The notes beneath the pieces were generated by a model. That model did not search any database and was not told where the DNA came from. It saw nothing but the letters and a program-made list of their open reading frames with translations. 64,000 nt of DNA from Geotoga petraea (GTDB lineage Bacteria; Thermotogota; Thermotogae; Petrotogales; Petrotogaceae): positions 161,643 through 225,642 of the forward strand of contig NZ_FMYV01000004.1 of assembly GCF_900102615.1 (NCBI RefSeq), in the 5' to 3' direction. Below, in pieces: positions 52,286 to 60,497 of the stretch (position 1 is the stretch's first letter; the number at the start of each line of letters is the position of its first letter). Made by a program: the position numbers and the translations under genes.

Positions 52286-52792
52286 TTATTCTTTTGTACT
52301 TTCTTTAGGTTCGATATTAGCTATATACTCTTTAACTCTTTCAGTTATATCAATTTTTTCACTTACAAAGATAACTGATTGTTCAAAAAGAACTATATCA
52401 AAAGAGTTTTCTTTTGCAAATTCTCCAATAAGTTCTCTTACTTCTTGAATTATTGCATCTGATTTTTTAGTATAGTCTTCTTGAAGTGCCTGTTGATATT
52501 GTTGAGTTCTGTACTGTAATTCTTGATATTTTTGTTGTAGCTGTTGTTCTGTTGCTCCACTTTCTTGCATGCCTTGAAATTCAGTTTGCATCTCTGAAAT
52601 TTTATTTTGATAAAATTTCACATCTTCTTGATAGTTAACTTGCATATCTCCCCATTTATAATATTCTTCAGTAACAGATCTTAAGTTAACATAACCAATT
52701 TTTAACCCGTCTGCTGTGTTTGCTGCTGAAAAAGACAATAAACTAAAAGATAAAACTAATGTCATCAATAATAAAACTCTAATTTTTTTCAT
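52286..52792 (-). CDS. OmpH/Skp family periplasmic chaperone
   Basis: 168 residues from ATG 52792 (GGAGGTG upstream). Signal peptide ending near residue 24 (...LLSFSAA), then KIGYVNLRSV, a long Gln/Glu-rich coiled coil (about 60-120) and a C-terminal strand pair (FDIVLFEQSVIFVSEKIDIT) as in Skp. It chaperones outer-membrane barrels. First gene of the six-gene minus operon. Confidence 0.9.
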   Translation of the reverse strand: MKKIRVLLLMTLVLSFSLLSFSAANTADGLKIGYVNLRSVTEEYYKWGDMQVNYQEDVKFYQNKISEMQTEFQGMQESGATEQQLQQKYQELQYRTQQYQQALQEDYTKKSDAIIQEVRELIGEFAKENSFDIVLFEQSVIFVSEKIDITERVKEYIANIEPKESTKE

Positions 52793-52821
52793 TACCACAC
52801 CTCCATATGATTTCTATAAAT

Positions 52822-52850
52822 ATTATACGTGAAATGTCTTTCTTTTTCAA
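52822..52850 (-). promoter_or_regulatory. Promoter of the ompH operon
   Basis: On the minus strand TTGAAA (52850-52845) and TATAAT (52827-52822) are 17 bp apart. An (AAT)6 run (52849-52866) touches the -35. Confidence 0.7.
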
Positions 52851-52956
52851 TAATAATAATAATAATTTCTTAATAGTTGCTTAGAACAAATCATTGCTTA
52901 AAAAACGTTTGTTTTTATAATATTCATTTGTCAGAAAAAATATCTTTACTATACAA

Positions 52957-52965
52957 TGTTATAAT
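52957..52965 (+). promoter_or_regulatory. Extended -10 promoter for a short transcript
   Basis: TGTTATAAT is an extended -10 (TG-N-TATAAT). No good -35 hexamer is present at 17 bp, which extended -10 promoters can do without. Confidence 0.5.
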
Positions 52966-52971
52966 GATTAT

Positions 52972-53045
52972 TAATTGTAAGTAACCCCCTATACAAATAG
53001 ATCCCCCATCCTTTAATAGGAGCTGATACAGCTCCTATTTTTTTT
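52972..53045 (+). ncRNA. Candidate small RNA with C-rich segments
   Basis: From the predicted start near 52972 to the terminator is about 74 nt. There is no open frame of note. Two C-rich stretches (TAACCCCCTATA and GATCCCCCATCC) precede the terminator hairpin and should be single stranded. C-rich unpaired motifs of this type bind Shine-Dalgarno sequences in known regulators such as RsaE/RoxS. The first is complementary over 12 nt to the binding site of the histidine kinase gene at 1290-1301. Alternatively this is a terminated leader of the por operon. Inferred, not proven. Confidence 0.45.
53015..53045 (+). terminator. Strong plus-strand terminator with no gene before it
   Basis: AATAGGAGCTG-ATAC-AGCTCCTATT (one-base offset) followed by eight T. 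On the minus strand the hairpin has no T tract. The nearest plus-strand gene upstream is the tRNA cluster, more than 5 kb away with its own terminator. Confidence 0.85.
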
Positions 53046-53458
53046 GTGGTAAAATATTCTCGAGAAAAGAAAGTTTATATAAAACAAATGTAAAATAAAT
53101 CTAAAAAGTTTATATAGTTTTTAAGAACTACAAACATATTATAGAGATAAATTAATCGATTTGTAAGCCCTTTTTCCCGATAAAATAAGTCGTAATATAT
53201 TGAAAGGCTTTAAGGAATTTCAAGAAAAAGGAAACATTCAAATGATAATATGTAATAGTAGGAATAATTGTTTACTTTTTTTAAAAGTACGAAATAAAAT
53301 AAGAATTTTTAAATTAATTGTAAAATAAAAATTATTCACAAATATTAAGAGAATTTTTTCATTTAGTATCATCAAATTTTTATTTTTTAATATATAATAG
53401 AAATAGTAAAGATTTTATTTCTTCATACCAGAACTCATTTTGAAAGGAGGGCATTCTA
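53046..53458. other. Gene-free por leader region
   Basis: About 410 bp, very AT-rich, without a supportable gene. A TATAAT at 53393-53398 is the best -10 for porG, with no clear -35. Several short runs of T and A suggest a curved upstream region. I see no riboswitch that I recognise. Confidence 0.5.
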
Positions 53459-54034
53459 GTGCCAGAAAAATATTTTGAAGTAAGATGGCATGCAAGAGCA
53501 GGACAAGGAGCAAAAAGTGCTTCCCAATTCTTAGCTGAAGCTGCTCTTGATGCTGGCAAATATTCAACTTCATTTCCTGAATACGGAGCTGAAAGATCAG
53601 GTGCACCAATGAAGGCTTTCAACAGAATTTCTGATATTCCTGTAAGAGTTAGGAGTAATGTTGAAAAACCTGATATTGTATTAGTCATTGATGATACTTT
53701 ACTTGGCAATCCTGAATTAACAGCTGGGTTAGATGAAGACAAACCGTTAGTTGTAAACACCCTTATGGAACCATCCAAGGTTAGAGAATTAACGGGATTT
53801 AAAGGTAAAATTGCTGTTGTACCAGCAACAGATATTGCACTAGAAGAAATAAAAAGAGGTATCCCAAACACGGTAATGATTGGTGCTTTGGTTAAATTAA
53901 CAGAAATTGTACCTCTTGATTCAGTTAAAGAAAAAGTTACTGCAGCCTTTTCTCATAAATTCTCTGACGAGGTTGTTGAAGCTAACATGAGAGCTCTTGA
54001 AAGAGGTTACCAGGAGGTGAAAATCGATGGCTGA
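53459..54034 (+). CDS. porG: Pyruvate:ferredoxin oxidoreductase gamma subunit
   Basis: 191 residues from a GTG eight bases after AAAGGAGGG. RWHARAGQGAKSASQFLAEAAL and SFPEYGAERSGAPMKAFNRIS are hallmarks of the gamma domain. Together with PorD, A and B it oxidises pyruvate to acetyl-CoA and reduces ferredoxin, the central anaerobic reaction. First gene of porGDAB, overlapping porD by 8 bp. Confidence 0.96.
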   Translation: MPEKYFEVRWHARAGQGAKSASQFLAEAALDAGKYSTSFPEYGAERSGAPMKAFNRISDIPVRVRSNVEKPDIVLVIDDTLLGNPELTAGLDEDKPLVVNTLMEPSKVRELTGFKGKIAVVPATDIALEEIKRGIPNTVMIGALVKLTEIVPLDSVKEKVTAAFSHKFSDEVVEANMRALERGYQEVKIDG

Positions 54035-54338
54035 TGCAAAAGGTTGGAAAGAAGTACCTATTGGCGGTGTCGTTGATAGACCAGGAACAGCCAGAGAATA
54101 CAAAACTGGAACATGGAGAGTAATGAGACCTATAGTCGATCAAGATAAATGTATTGATTGTATGCAATGCTGGTTATATTGCCCTGACATGGCAATAGAA
54201 GGTAAAATGAAAGAAGATAAAAGAAGACCTAAAATGATTGGCATCAACTATGACTATTGCAAAGGTTGTGGAACTTGTGCAAAAGTATGTCCTGTTAATG
54301 CCATTGATATGAAATCTGAAAACGAATTTTTGAAGTAA
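54027..54338 (+). CDS. porD: Pyruvate:ferredoxin oxidoreductase delta subunit
   Basis: 103 residues with two [4Fe-4S] motifs, CIDCMQCWLYC-P and CKGCGTCAKVCPV, each C-x2-C-x2(3)-C-x3-C-P like. It passes electrons from the catalytic subunits to ferredoxin. Start ATG after CAGGAGG within the end of porG. The first motif has one extra residue between the second and third cysteines (C-x2-C-x3-C), as often seen in PorD. Confidence 0.96.
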   Translation: MADAKGWKEVPIGGVVDRPGTAREYKTGTWRVMRPIVDQDKCIDCMQCWLYCPDMAIEGKMKEDKRRPKMIGINYDYCKGCGTCAKVCPVNAIDMKSENEFLK

Positions 54339-54353
54339 AGGAGGTAATATTTA

Positions 54354-55523
54354 ATGCCTAATAAATTAGCTGTTACTGGAGCAAATGCAGTTGCTCATGC
54401 TATGAGACAAATAAATCCGGATGTAGTTGCTGCTTATCCAATAACTCCACAAACACCAATTGTTCAATATTATGCAGATTTTGTTGCAAACGGAATTGTA
54501 GATACAGTAATGGTACCAGTTGAATCAGAACACTCAGCTATGAGTGCTGTTGTAGGCTCTGCTGCTGCTGGTGCAAGAACTATGACTGCCACTGCAGCAA
54601 ATGGTTTAGCACTTATGACAGAAATCGTTTATATTGCAGCATCATATAGATTACCAATCGTTATGCCTATTGTAAACAGAGCTTTATCTGGTCCTATTAA
54701 CATTCACTGTGACCACAGTGATGCCATGCTTGTTAGAGATTCAGGTTGGTTACAATTTTTTTCTGAAGATCATCAAGAAGCTTATGATTTAACTATAATT
54801 GCTACAAAAATCGCAGAAAATGATGATGTTTTATTGCCAGCTATGGTTAACTTAGATGGATTTATCACATCTCATGGTGTTGATATATTTGAAATGTTGG
54901 ATGACGAAGTTGTTAGAGACTTTGTTGGACAATGGGAACCAAAATATCCATTGTTAAATACTGAAAAACCAGTAACTCTTGGTTCATTGGATCTTTTTGA
55001 TTACTACTATGAACATCACAGACAACAAGAAATTGGTATGGAAAAAGCTTATGAACTTTTACCAGGGGTCTTTGAAGAGTTTGAAAAAATTTCAGGAAGA
55101 AAATATGATTTCCTCGATAAATATAAAACCGATGATGCTGATTATGTAATGGTTGTTCTCAATTCAACAGCTTCAACTGCAAAATATGTTGTAGACGAAT
55201 TAAGAGAAGCGGGACATAAAGTTGGATTACTCAAACCTTGGGTTTTCACACCATTCCCTAAAAAAGAAATTTTAGCAGCATTAGAAGGTAAAAAAGCAGT
55301 AGTAGTATTAGATAGAGCTATGTCTTTTGGTAAAGAAGCTCCATTATACTCATTAGTTAAATCTGCTTTATATAAAGCAGAAGACAAACCAAAAATGGGT
55401 TCTTTTATTTACGGACTTGGCGGAAGAGATACAACACCAACAATGCTTCACGAAGCATTCGAAGCAGCTATGAATGACGAGCTTGATGAAGATACTCAGA
55501 AATACCTCGGTCTTAGAGAATAA
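54354..55523 (+). CDS. porA: Pyruvate:ferredoxin oxidoreductase alpha subunit
   Basis: 389 residues. YPITPQTPIVQYYADFV, VPVESEHSAMSAVVGSAAAGARTMTATAANGLALM and RALSGPINIHCDHSDAM are the pyrimidine-binding and substrate-binding blocks of PorA. The pyruvate-specific Arg/Thr environment is present. Start ATG after GGAGG, 15 bp after porD. Confidence 0.97.
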   Translation: MPNKLAVTGANAVAHAMRQINPDVVAAYPITPQTPIVQYYADFVANGIVDTVMVPVESEHSAMSAVVGSAAAGARTMTATAANGLALMTEIVYIAASYRLPIVMPIVNRALSGPINIHCDHSDAMLVRDSGWLQFFSEDHQEAYDLTIIATKIAENDDVLLPAMVNLDGFITSHGVDIFEMLDDEVVRDFVGQWEPKYPLLNTEKPVTLGSLDLFDYYYEHHRQQEIGMEKAYELLPGVFEEFEKISGRKYDFLDKYKTDDADYVMVVLNSTASTAKYVVDELREAGHKVGLLKPWVFTPFPKKEILAALEGKKAVVVLDRAMSFGKEAPLYSLVKSALYKAEDKPKMGSFIYGLGGRDTTPTMLHEAFEAAMNDELDEDTQKYLGLRE

Positions 55524-55541
55524 TTTGGAGGTGAAGGTTAA

Positions 55542-56522
55542 ATGCCACTTAATTTACCACAATTAGTAGAATTTATTGAAAAGAACGATTGGCCTTTCAC
55601 ACAGGGTCATAGATTATGTCCAGGTTGTAATGCACCAATGGTAGCTAAATGGTCTACAATGACAGCAAAAGCTTTAGGTTATGAGCCTGTAGTTGGAGCT
55701 GCTACTGGATGTTTAGAAGTTTCATCAACAATATATCCATTTTCAGCATGGAATGTTCCATATATTCATAATGCTTTTGAAAATGTAGCTGCTACCATAT
55801 CAGGAGCTGAAGCAGCCTATAGATCATTGTTGAATAGAGGAAAGTTAGATAATAAGAAGATTAAATTTATTGCTTTTGGTGGAGATGGAGGAACTTATGA
55901 TATAGGTCTTCAATCTTTATCTGGAGCTATTGAAAGAGGACATGATTTTGTTTATGTACTTTATGACAATGAAGGCTATATGAATACAGGTAACCAAAGA
56001 TCTGGTTCTACTCCAACTGGAGCAGATTCTACAACAGAACCAGTAGGTTCAAAAATACCTGGTAAACTTCAGTTCAAAAAATCTATTGTTGATATAGTAG
56101 CTGGCCATGAAGGTGTTTATGCTGCAACTGCATCAACATCAGAACCTATGGATTTCATCAAAAAAATGGAAAAAGCTTTAGAATTTGAAGGTCCAGCATT
56201 TATTGCTGTATTGGCTCCTTGTGTTAGATTCTGGAGGATCCCTGAAGATTCAGGACCAGAAATGACCAAATTGGCAGTAGAAACTAAATATTGGCCACTT
56301 TGGGAATACGATATGGGAGTATACAAAATAACAAGAAAGCCAAGAAACTTCAAACCATTAAAAGAATACATAACAAAACTGGGAAGATTCAACAAATTAA
56401 TCAAGCAGCATAATTCTGATGTAATTATCGAAGAAATGCAAGAATATGTAAATGCTAAATGGGATAGGTTGTTAGCATTGGAAGAAATTTCAAAAGATAA
56501 ACCTTTAAGAAAAAAAATATAA
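55542..56522 (+). CDS. porB: Pyruvate:ferredoxin oxidoreductase beta subunit
   Basis: 326 residues. Thiamine-diphosphate motif GDGGTYDIGLQSLSGAIERG...NEGYMNTGNQ, and cluster cysteines in LCPGCNAP, GCLEVS and APCVRFW. Forms the catalytic site with PorA. Start ATG behind GGAGGTG, 18 bp after porA. A terminator follows. Confidence 0.97.
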   Translation: MPLNLPQLVEFIEKNDWPFTQGHRLCPGCNAPMVAKWSTMTAKALGYEPVVGAATGCLEVSSTIYPFSAWNVPYIHNAFENVAATISGAEAAYRSLLNRGKLDNKKIKFIAFGGDGGTYDIGLQSLSGAIERGHDFVYVLYDNEGYMNTGNQRSGSTPTGADSTTEPVGSKIPGKLQFKKSIVDIVAGHEGVYAATASTSEPMDFIKKMEKALEFEGPAFIAVLAPCVRFWRIPEDSGPEMTKLAVETKYWPLWEYDMGVYKITRKPRNFKPLKEYITKLGRFNKLIKQHNSDVIIEEMQEYVNAKWDRLLALEEISKDKPLRKKI

Positions 56523-56534
56523 TGATCGTAAACT

Positions 56535-56564
56535 AAGCGGGGATTATAAATCCCCGCTTTTTTA
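56535..56564 (+). terminator. Terminator of porGDAB
   Basis: AAGCGGGGATT-ATA-AATCCCCGCTT with a run of six T. Confidence 0.88.
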
Positions 56565-56634
56565 ACATAAATCTAAGCGATTTATGATAAAATATATAAT
56601 AGATCAATCAATATTTTTTTAGGAGGAAAAACAT

Positions 56635-58602
56635 ATGAATAACTGGTTCGTAAAACATGAGAAGCTAATCTCTATATTAATAGTTTCTCTTTTTGTAATT
56701 GGTATTATTTGGTGGTCAATAGGATCATATGTTTCCATGAATAATGGAGGAAATGCAGCTGGACAAAATCAAGAAATAACAAAAGAAAGTTCAGTTTTAG
56801 TTTTGACAAAAGATGGTGAAGAGTTGGATTATCCATATTGGATATTGGAAAGTGAACTAAACAACCATTACGAAAGTCAACTACAACAATATGAACAAGC
56901 TTATCAAAGGTCAATTGATCCGGTATTTGATTCTTTAAACCTTAAAACTTCTTTAGTTAATCAATTATATGACTTAAAAATCATTATGTACTATTCTAAT
57001 GAAAATGACTTAAATCCAACAGATGAAGAAGTGGAAAATAGGATCAACGAAGAAATTGAAAGTTATATTTCTCAATTAAAATCAAATGAGTCAAACTGGA
57101 ATCAACTAATGGAAAGATACGGTTCTGAAAAAGAAGTTAGAGATATTTTAAGGCAATCTATGAACGGAATGGAAACACAGGTTATGGTAGAAAAGGTTAG
57201 AGACAATGTAACAAATGTTTCAAGAGGGGATATCTTAACAGAAGTGGAAAATACTTTTGAAGATATTAAAAATGAAAAAGAAGAAGTCAACGCACAACAT
57301 ATACTGATTTCAGGTGAAGCCACTGCTAATAGCGTAAAAGATCAATTGGTTTCTGGAGAATTAAATTTTGCACAAGCAGCAGAAATGTACTCAGAAGATA
57401 CTTCTAATGCGTCTGATGCAGGAAATCTTGGCTGGTTCAGCCATGGAGATATGGTCCCAGAATTTGAAAAAGCAGCTTTTGAAGCTTCTATTGGTGAAAT
57501 TGTTGGACCAATTCAGACAAATTACGGTTACCATTTAATTAAAGTAAATGACAAAAAAACTTTTGAAACACCTGAAGATGTAATGAATGAAGAAACTGTT
57601 GTTCAAGAAATTAAAAATAAACTAACAGACGAAGCATTCGATAATTGGTTAGTTGAATACAAAGAAACAGAAAATTTTGGAAGAGCTTATTACAACGATG
57701 TTTTAGAATACGCATATAATTTCAACAACAACACAGAAAATGTAGAAGTCTTGGAAAATATTAGGTCTAACCTACAAAATGAAGTTTTTTATGATGATGG
57801 AACTGTATCAATTGATTCTGATACAGACTATATGGCTCTTTATATAAACACTTCAAAGGCATTGCTAAACATATATGAAGAAAGATTGACTAAAGTTACA
57901 CAGTATATATCTTTAAAAGATCGAGTAGAAGCTCCATATTTAAATATGGAAATAGAAGCAATTGATGCAAGAATAAAAGAAATAGATGCAGAATTGAAAG
58001 CAGAAAACATAGAGAATGAAGATGCTCTATTAGACGAAAAAATTTCTCTAACAGATGCTAAAACTTATAATAACACACTTTCTGTAATCAATGAGTTGAA
58101 CTTAGATTCCTTAGAAGAAGCTAAGGAGAAAAAAGCAGAATTGGAAGATAAAGTAGATACTATTTCAGAAAATAGAACAGCAGTTTTAGAAGAAATGTTC
58201 TATAGATACCCTTCTTCAAACTCTGTAGTTCAAGCTTATTATCAAGCTAACCCATCAGATCATAATGTTAAAGTTGCTTATTCTAAGCTTCAAATAGAGC
58301 AATTAAAACAATATGCCGGATATTTAGGAGCTCAAAATTTAGCTTCTTACTTCGGTAATCAAATAAGAGACGTAGTTATAAACATTTCTTCAGTTTTATC
58401 AAGCAAGGCTTCAACTAATACAAAATTAGATGCCGTAGAAGTTGGATTAGATTTGTCTGATCTTTTAGAAGATGATTCTTTGAGATTAGATTACTTAAAA
58501 CAGTTAAGAAATATTGATCCTAATTACTTTACAGATTTAGAAGAAAGAATCCAAGAATTAGAAAATACACTTAATTCAACAAACACATCCACTGAAGAAT
58601 AA
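56635..58602 (+). CDS. SurA/PpiC-type peptidyl-prolyl isomerase foldase
   Basis: 655 residues. One N-terminal membrane helix (about 12-32), a SurA-N-like chaperone region, then a parvulin domain near 222-320 (AQHILISGEAT, NASDAGNLGWFSHGDMVPEFEKAAF, TNYGYHLIKVNDK). The remaining about 330 residues are helical with coiled-coil character and no recognised domain, which makes it longer than SurA or PrsA. It should fold envelope proteins in the periplasm. Start ATG after AGGAGG; own terminator. Confidence 0.92.
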   Translation: MNNWFVKHEKLISILIVSLFVIGIIWWSIGSYVSMNNGGNAAGQNQEITKESSVLVLTKDGEELDYPYWILESELNNHYESQLQQYEQAYQRSIDPVFDSLNLKTSLVNQLYDLKIIMYYSNENDLNPTDEEVENRINEEIESYISQLKSNESNWNQLMERYGSEKEVRDILRQSMNGMETQVMVEKVRDNVTNVSRGDILTEVENTFEDIKNEKEEVNAQHILISGEATANSVKDQLVSGELNFAQAAEMYSEDTSNASDAGNLGWFSHGDMVPEFEKAAFEASIGEIVGPIQTNYGYHLIKVNDKKTFETPEDVMNEETVVQEIKNKLTDEAFDNWLVEYKETENFGRAYYNDVLEYAYNFNNNTENVEVLENIRSNLQNEVFYDDGTVSIDSDTDYMALYINTSKALLNIYEERLTKVTQYISLKDRVEAPYLNMEIEAIDARIKEIDAELKAENIENEDALLDEKISLTDAKTYNNTLSVINELNLDSLEEAKEKKAELEDKVDTISENRTAVLEEMFYRYPSSNSVVQAYYQANPSDHNVKVAYSKLQIEQLKQYAGYLGAQNLASYFGNQIRDVVINISSVLSSKASTNTKLDAVEVGLDLSDLLEDDSLRLDYLKQLRNIDPNYFTDLEERIQELENTLNSTNTSTEE

Positions 58603-58612
58603 ATATATAAAT

Positions 58613-58641
58613 AAAAAACCGGGCCAAAAGCCCGGTTTTTA
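58613..58641. terminator. Terminator after the foldase gene
   Basis: AAAAACCGGGC-CAAAA-GCCCGGTTTTT; bidirectional, also placed after the minus-strand tRNA. Confidence 0.88.
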
Positions 58642-58653
58642 TAACCTTAATTT

Positions 58654-58728
58654 TGGCTGGGTCGGTAGGATTCGAACCTACGAATAACGGAGTCAAAGTC
58701 CGTCGCCTTACCGCTTGGCCACGACCCA
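58654..58728 (-). tRNA. tRNA-Gln, anticodon TTG
   Basis: 75 nt on the minus strand, CCA encoded. Acceptor TGGGTCG/CGACCCA; anticodon arm ACGGA-CTTTGAC-TCCGT with TTG. Decodes CAA (and CAG by wobble). Confidence 0.95.
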
Positions 58729-58746
58729 GCAACTAAGTCCGAAATT

Positions 58747-58775
58747 ATTATAACATAGAAACCAATACTTGTCAA
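58747..58775 (-). promoter_or_regulatory. Promoter of tRNA-Gln(TTG)
   Basis: Minus strand TTGACA (58775-58770) and TATAAT (58752-58747), 17 bp apart, perfect consensus, 18 bp before the tRNA. Confidence 0.85.
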
Positions 58776-58795
58776 TAAAAAGGGGAGATTTTTAT

Positions 58796-60457
58796 ATGAA
58801 ATTTAAATTAAAAGATATTAAAAATAATAAAATATATCAAGTCGAAAAAGGCGATAATTTTATTGGCCCGGCAAGAGAATATCAAAAGAAAACAGGGAGA
58901 ACAGTATATGCTGTTAAATTAAACAATAATATTAGAGAAGTTTTTAAAGAAGTACATACTGATGGTGAAATTGAATTTATCGATATAAAGTCTCCAGATG
59001 GAGTCAAGATAAATAGAAGAGGTATCTTTTTTATATTATATGCTGCAATAAAAGACATTGACAAAGATGATGACCTATTGGTGAATAATTCGCTTGGAAA
59101 TGGAGTTTATTGTGAGCTTAAATCAAAAATCCCAACTGAAGATGATTTAAAAATCATAAAAGAAAATATGAAAAAATACATTGAGAGAGATCTTGAATTT
59201 GAAAAATTTAACATAGATAAGTTTGAAGCTATGAAAATGTTTGATGCTCACAACCAAAATGATAAATCCCTTTTGTTTAAATATCGAAAAAAAACCACCG
59301 TCAACTTTTACAAGATGAACGGTTATATCAATTATTTTTATGGTTATATGCCTCTAAAAACAAGTGATTTGACAGATTTTGACCTTATTAAAGTAGAAAA
59401 AGGATTTGTATTAGTAACCCCAAATGAAAAATCCCCATATAAAGTCCCAAATTACAATCATCTAAACAAATTGTCTGCTACTTTCAACGAATACAACGAA
59501 TGGCTAAAAATATTAGAAATAAGAACAGTTGGTGAACTTAACGATTATATAAGTAAAGGAAGACATTCTGCAATAGAACTTATAAGAATTTCAGAAGCAT
59601 TACATGAAAAGAAATATGCACAAATAGCTGATGATATTATTAAAAGAAAAAATGTTAGACTTATAACTTTAGCTGGCCCTTCTTCATCTGGAAAAACTAC
59701 ATCATCAAAAAGAATTTCTTTACAGCTTAGGGTTAACGGACTTAGACCTGTAGAAATATCTTTAGACGATTTTTTTGTAGAAAGAAACAAAACTCCTTTA
59801 GACGAATATGGTAATTACGATTTTGAATCATTATATGCATTAGATTTAGACTTATTCAACAATATTTTGAGCGATTTAATAAGCGGAAGGCAAGTACAAT
59901 TACCCAAATTTAATTTCGTAACAGGCAAGAGAGAATGGAGAAAAAACAAAATACAAATAGAAGAAGATCAGCCAATAATAGTGGAAGGAATTCATGGTCT
60001 TAATGAAAAACTCACTCAAAGCATAGAAAGGGATAAAAAATACAAAGTTTATGTAAGTGCTTTAACTCAGCTCAACATAGACAAAGTGAACAGAATTCCA
60101 ACAACTGATTCAAGAATTATAAGAAGAATTGTTAGGGACTTTAATTTCAGAGGACATGACGCACTGGCAACTATAAAAATGTGGCCTAATGTAAGAAAGG
60201 GTGAAGAACATAATATTTTCCCATATCAAGAAGAAGCAGACGTGATGTTCAATTCAAATCTCATTTACGAGCTATCAATATTGAAGATATTTGCTGAACC
60301 CTTACTACTAAAAATAGATAATAGTGTTCCAGAATATTCAGAAGCAAAAAGATTATTAAAATTTTTGGATTACTTTTTGCCCATAACAGAATTAGAAGAA
60401 ATACCAAGAAAATCCGTAATAAGAGAATTTATAGGAAGATCCACTTTTGAATATTAA
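58796..60457 (+). CDS. Uridine-kinase-like protein with N-terminal TGS-like region
   Basis: 553 residues from ATG 58796 (AAGGGGAG upstream). Residues about 1-60 resemble a TGS domain and the next part a threonyl-tRNA-synthetase-like second domain. The C-terminal half is a P-loop kinase: GPSSSGKTTSSKRIS, SLDDFFVERNKTP and VEGIHGLNEKL. Such fusions are annotated as nucleoside kinases and occur in Thermotogota; the real substrate is not established. Monocistronic. Confidence 0.9.
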   Translation: MKFKLKDIKNNKIYQVEKGDNFIGPAREYQKKTGRTVYAVKLNNNIREVFKEVHTDGEIEFIDIKSPDGVKINRRGIFFILYAAIKDIDKDDDLLVNNSLGNGVYCELKSKIPTEDDLKIIKENMKKYIERDLEFEKFNIDKFEAMKMFDAHNQNDKSLLFKYRKKTTVNFYKMNGYINYFYGYMPLKTSDLTDFDLIKVEKGFVLVTPNEKSPYKVPNYNHLNKLSATFNEYNEWLKILEIRTVGELNDYISKGRHSAIELIRISEALHEKKYAQIADDIIKRKNVRLITLAGPSSSGKTTSSKRISLQLRVNGLRPVEISLDDFFVERNKTPLDEYGNYDFESLYALDLDLFNNILSDLISGRQVQLPKFNFVTGKREWRKNKIQIEEDQPIIVEGIHGLNEKLTQSIERDKKYKVYVSALTQLNIDKVNRIPTTDSRIIRRIVRDFNFRGHDALATIKMWPNVRKGEEHNIFPYQEEADVMFNSNLIYELSILKIFAEPLLLKIDNSVPEYSEAKRLLKFLDYFLPITELEEIPRKSVIREFIGRSTFEY

Positions 60458-60458
60458 A

Positions 60459-60493
60459 AAATGGCAACCTTAAAAAGGTTGCCATTCATTTTA
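60459..60493. terminator. Bidirectional terminator
   Basis: AATGGCAACCTT-AAAA-AAGGTTGCCATT between the kinase and the converging malG. Confidence 0.85.
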
Positions 60494-60497
60494 TATA

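Noticed and set aside
53380-53871. 163-residue minus-strand frame over porG
   Set aside because: Antisense to porG; the real gene has a consensus binding site and family motifs.
58769-58795. TTG start extending the uridine-kinase-like protein by nine codons
   Set aside because: It overlaps the -35 of the divergent tRNA-Gln promoter and would place the AAGGGGAG binding site inside the gene.
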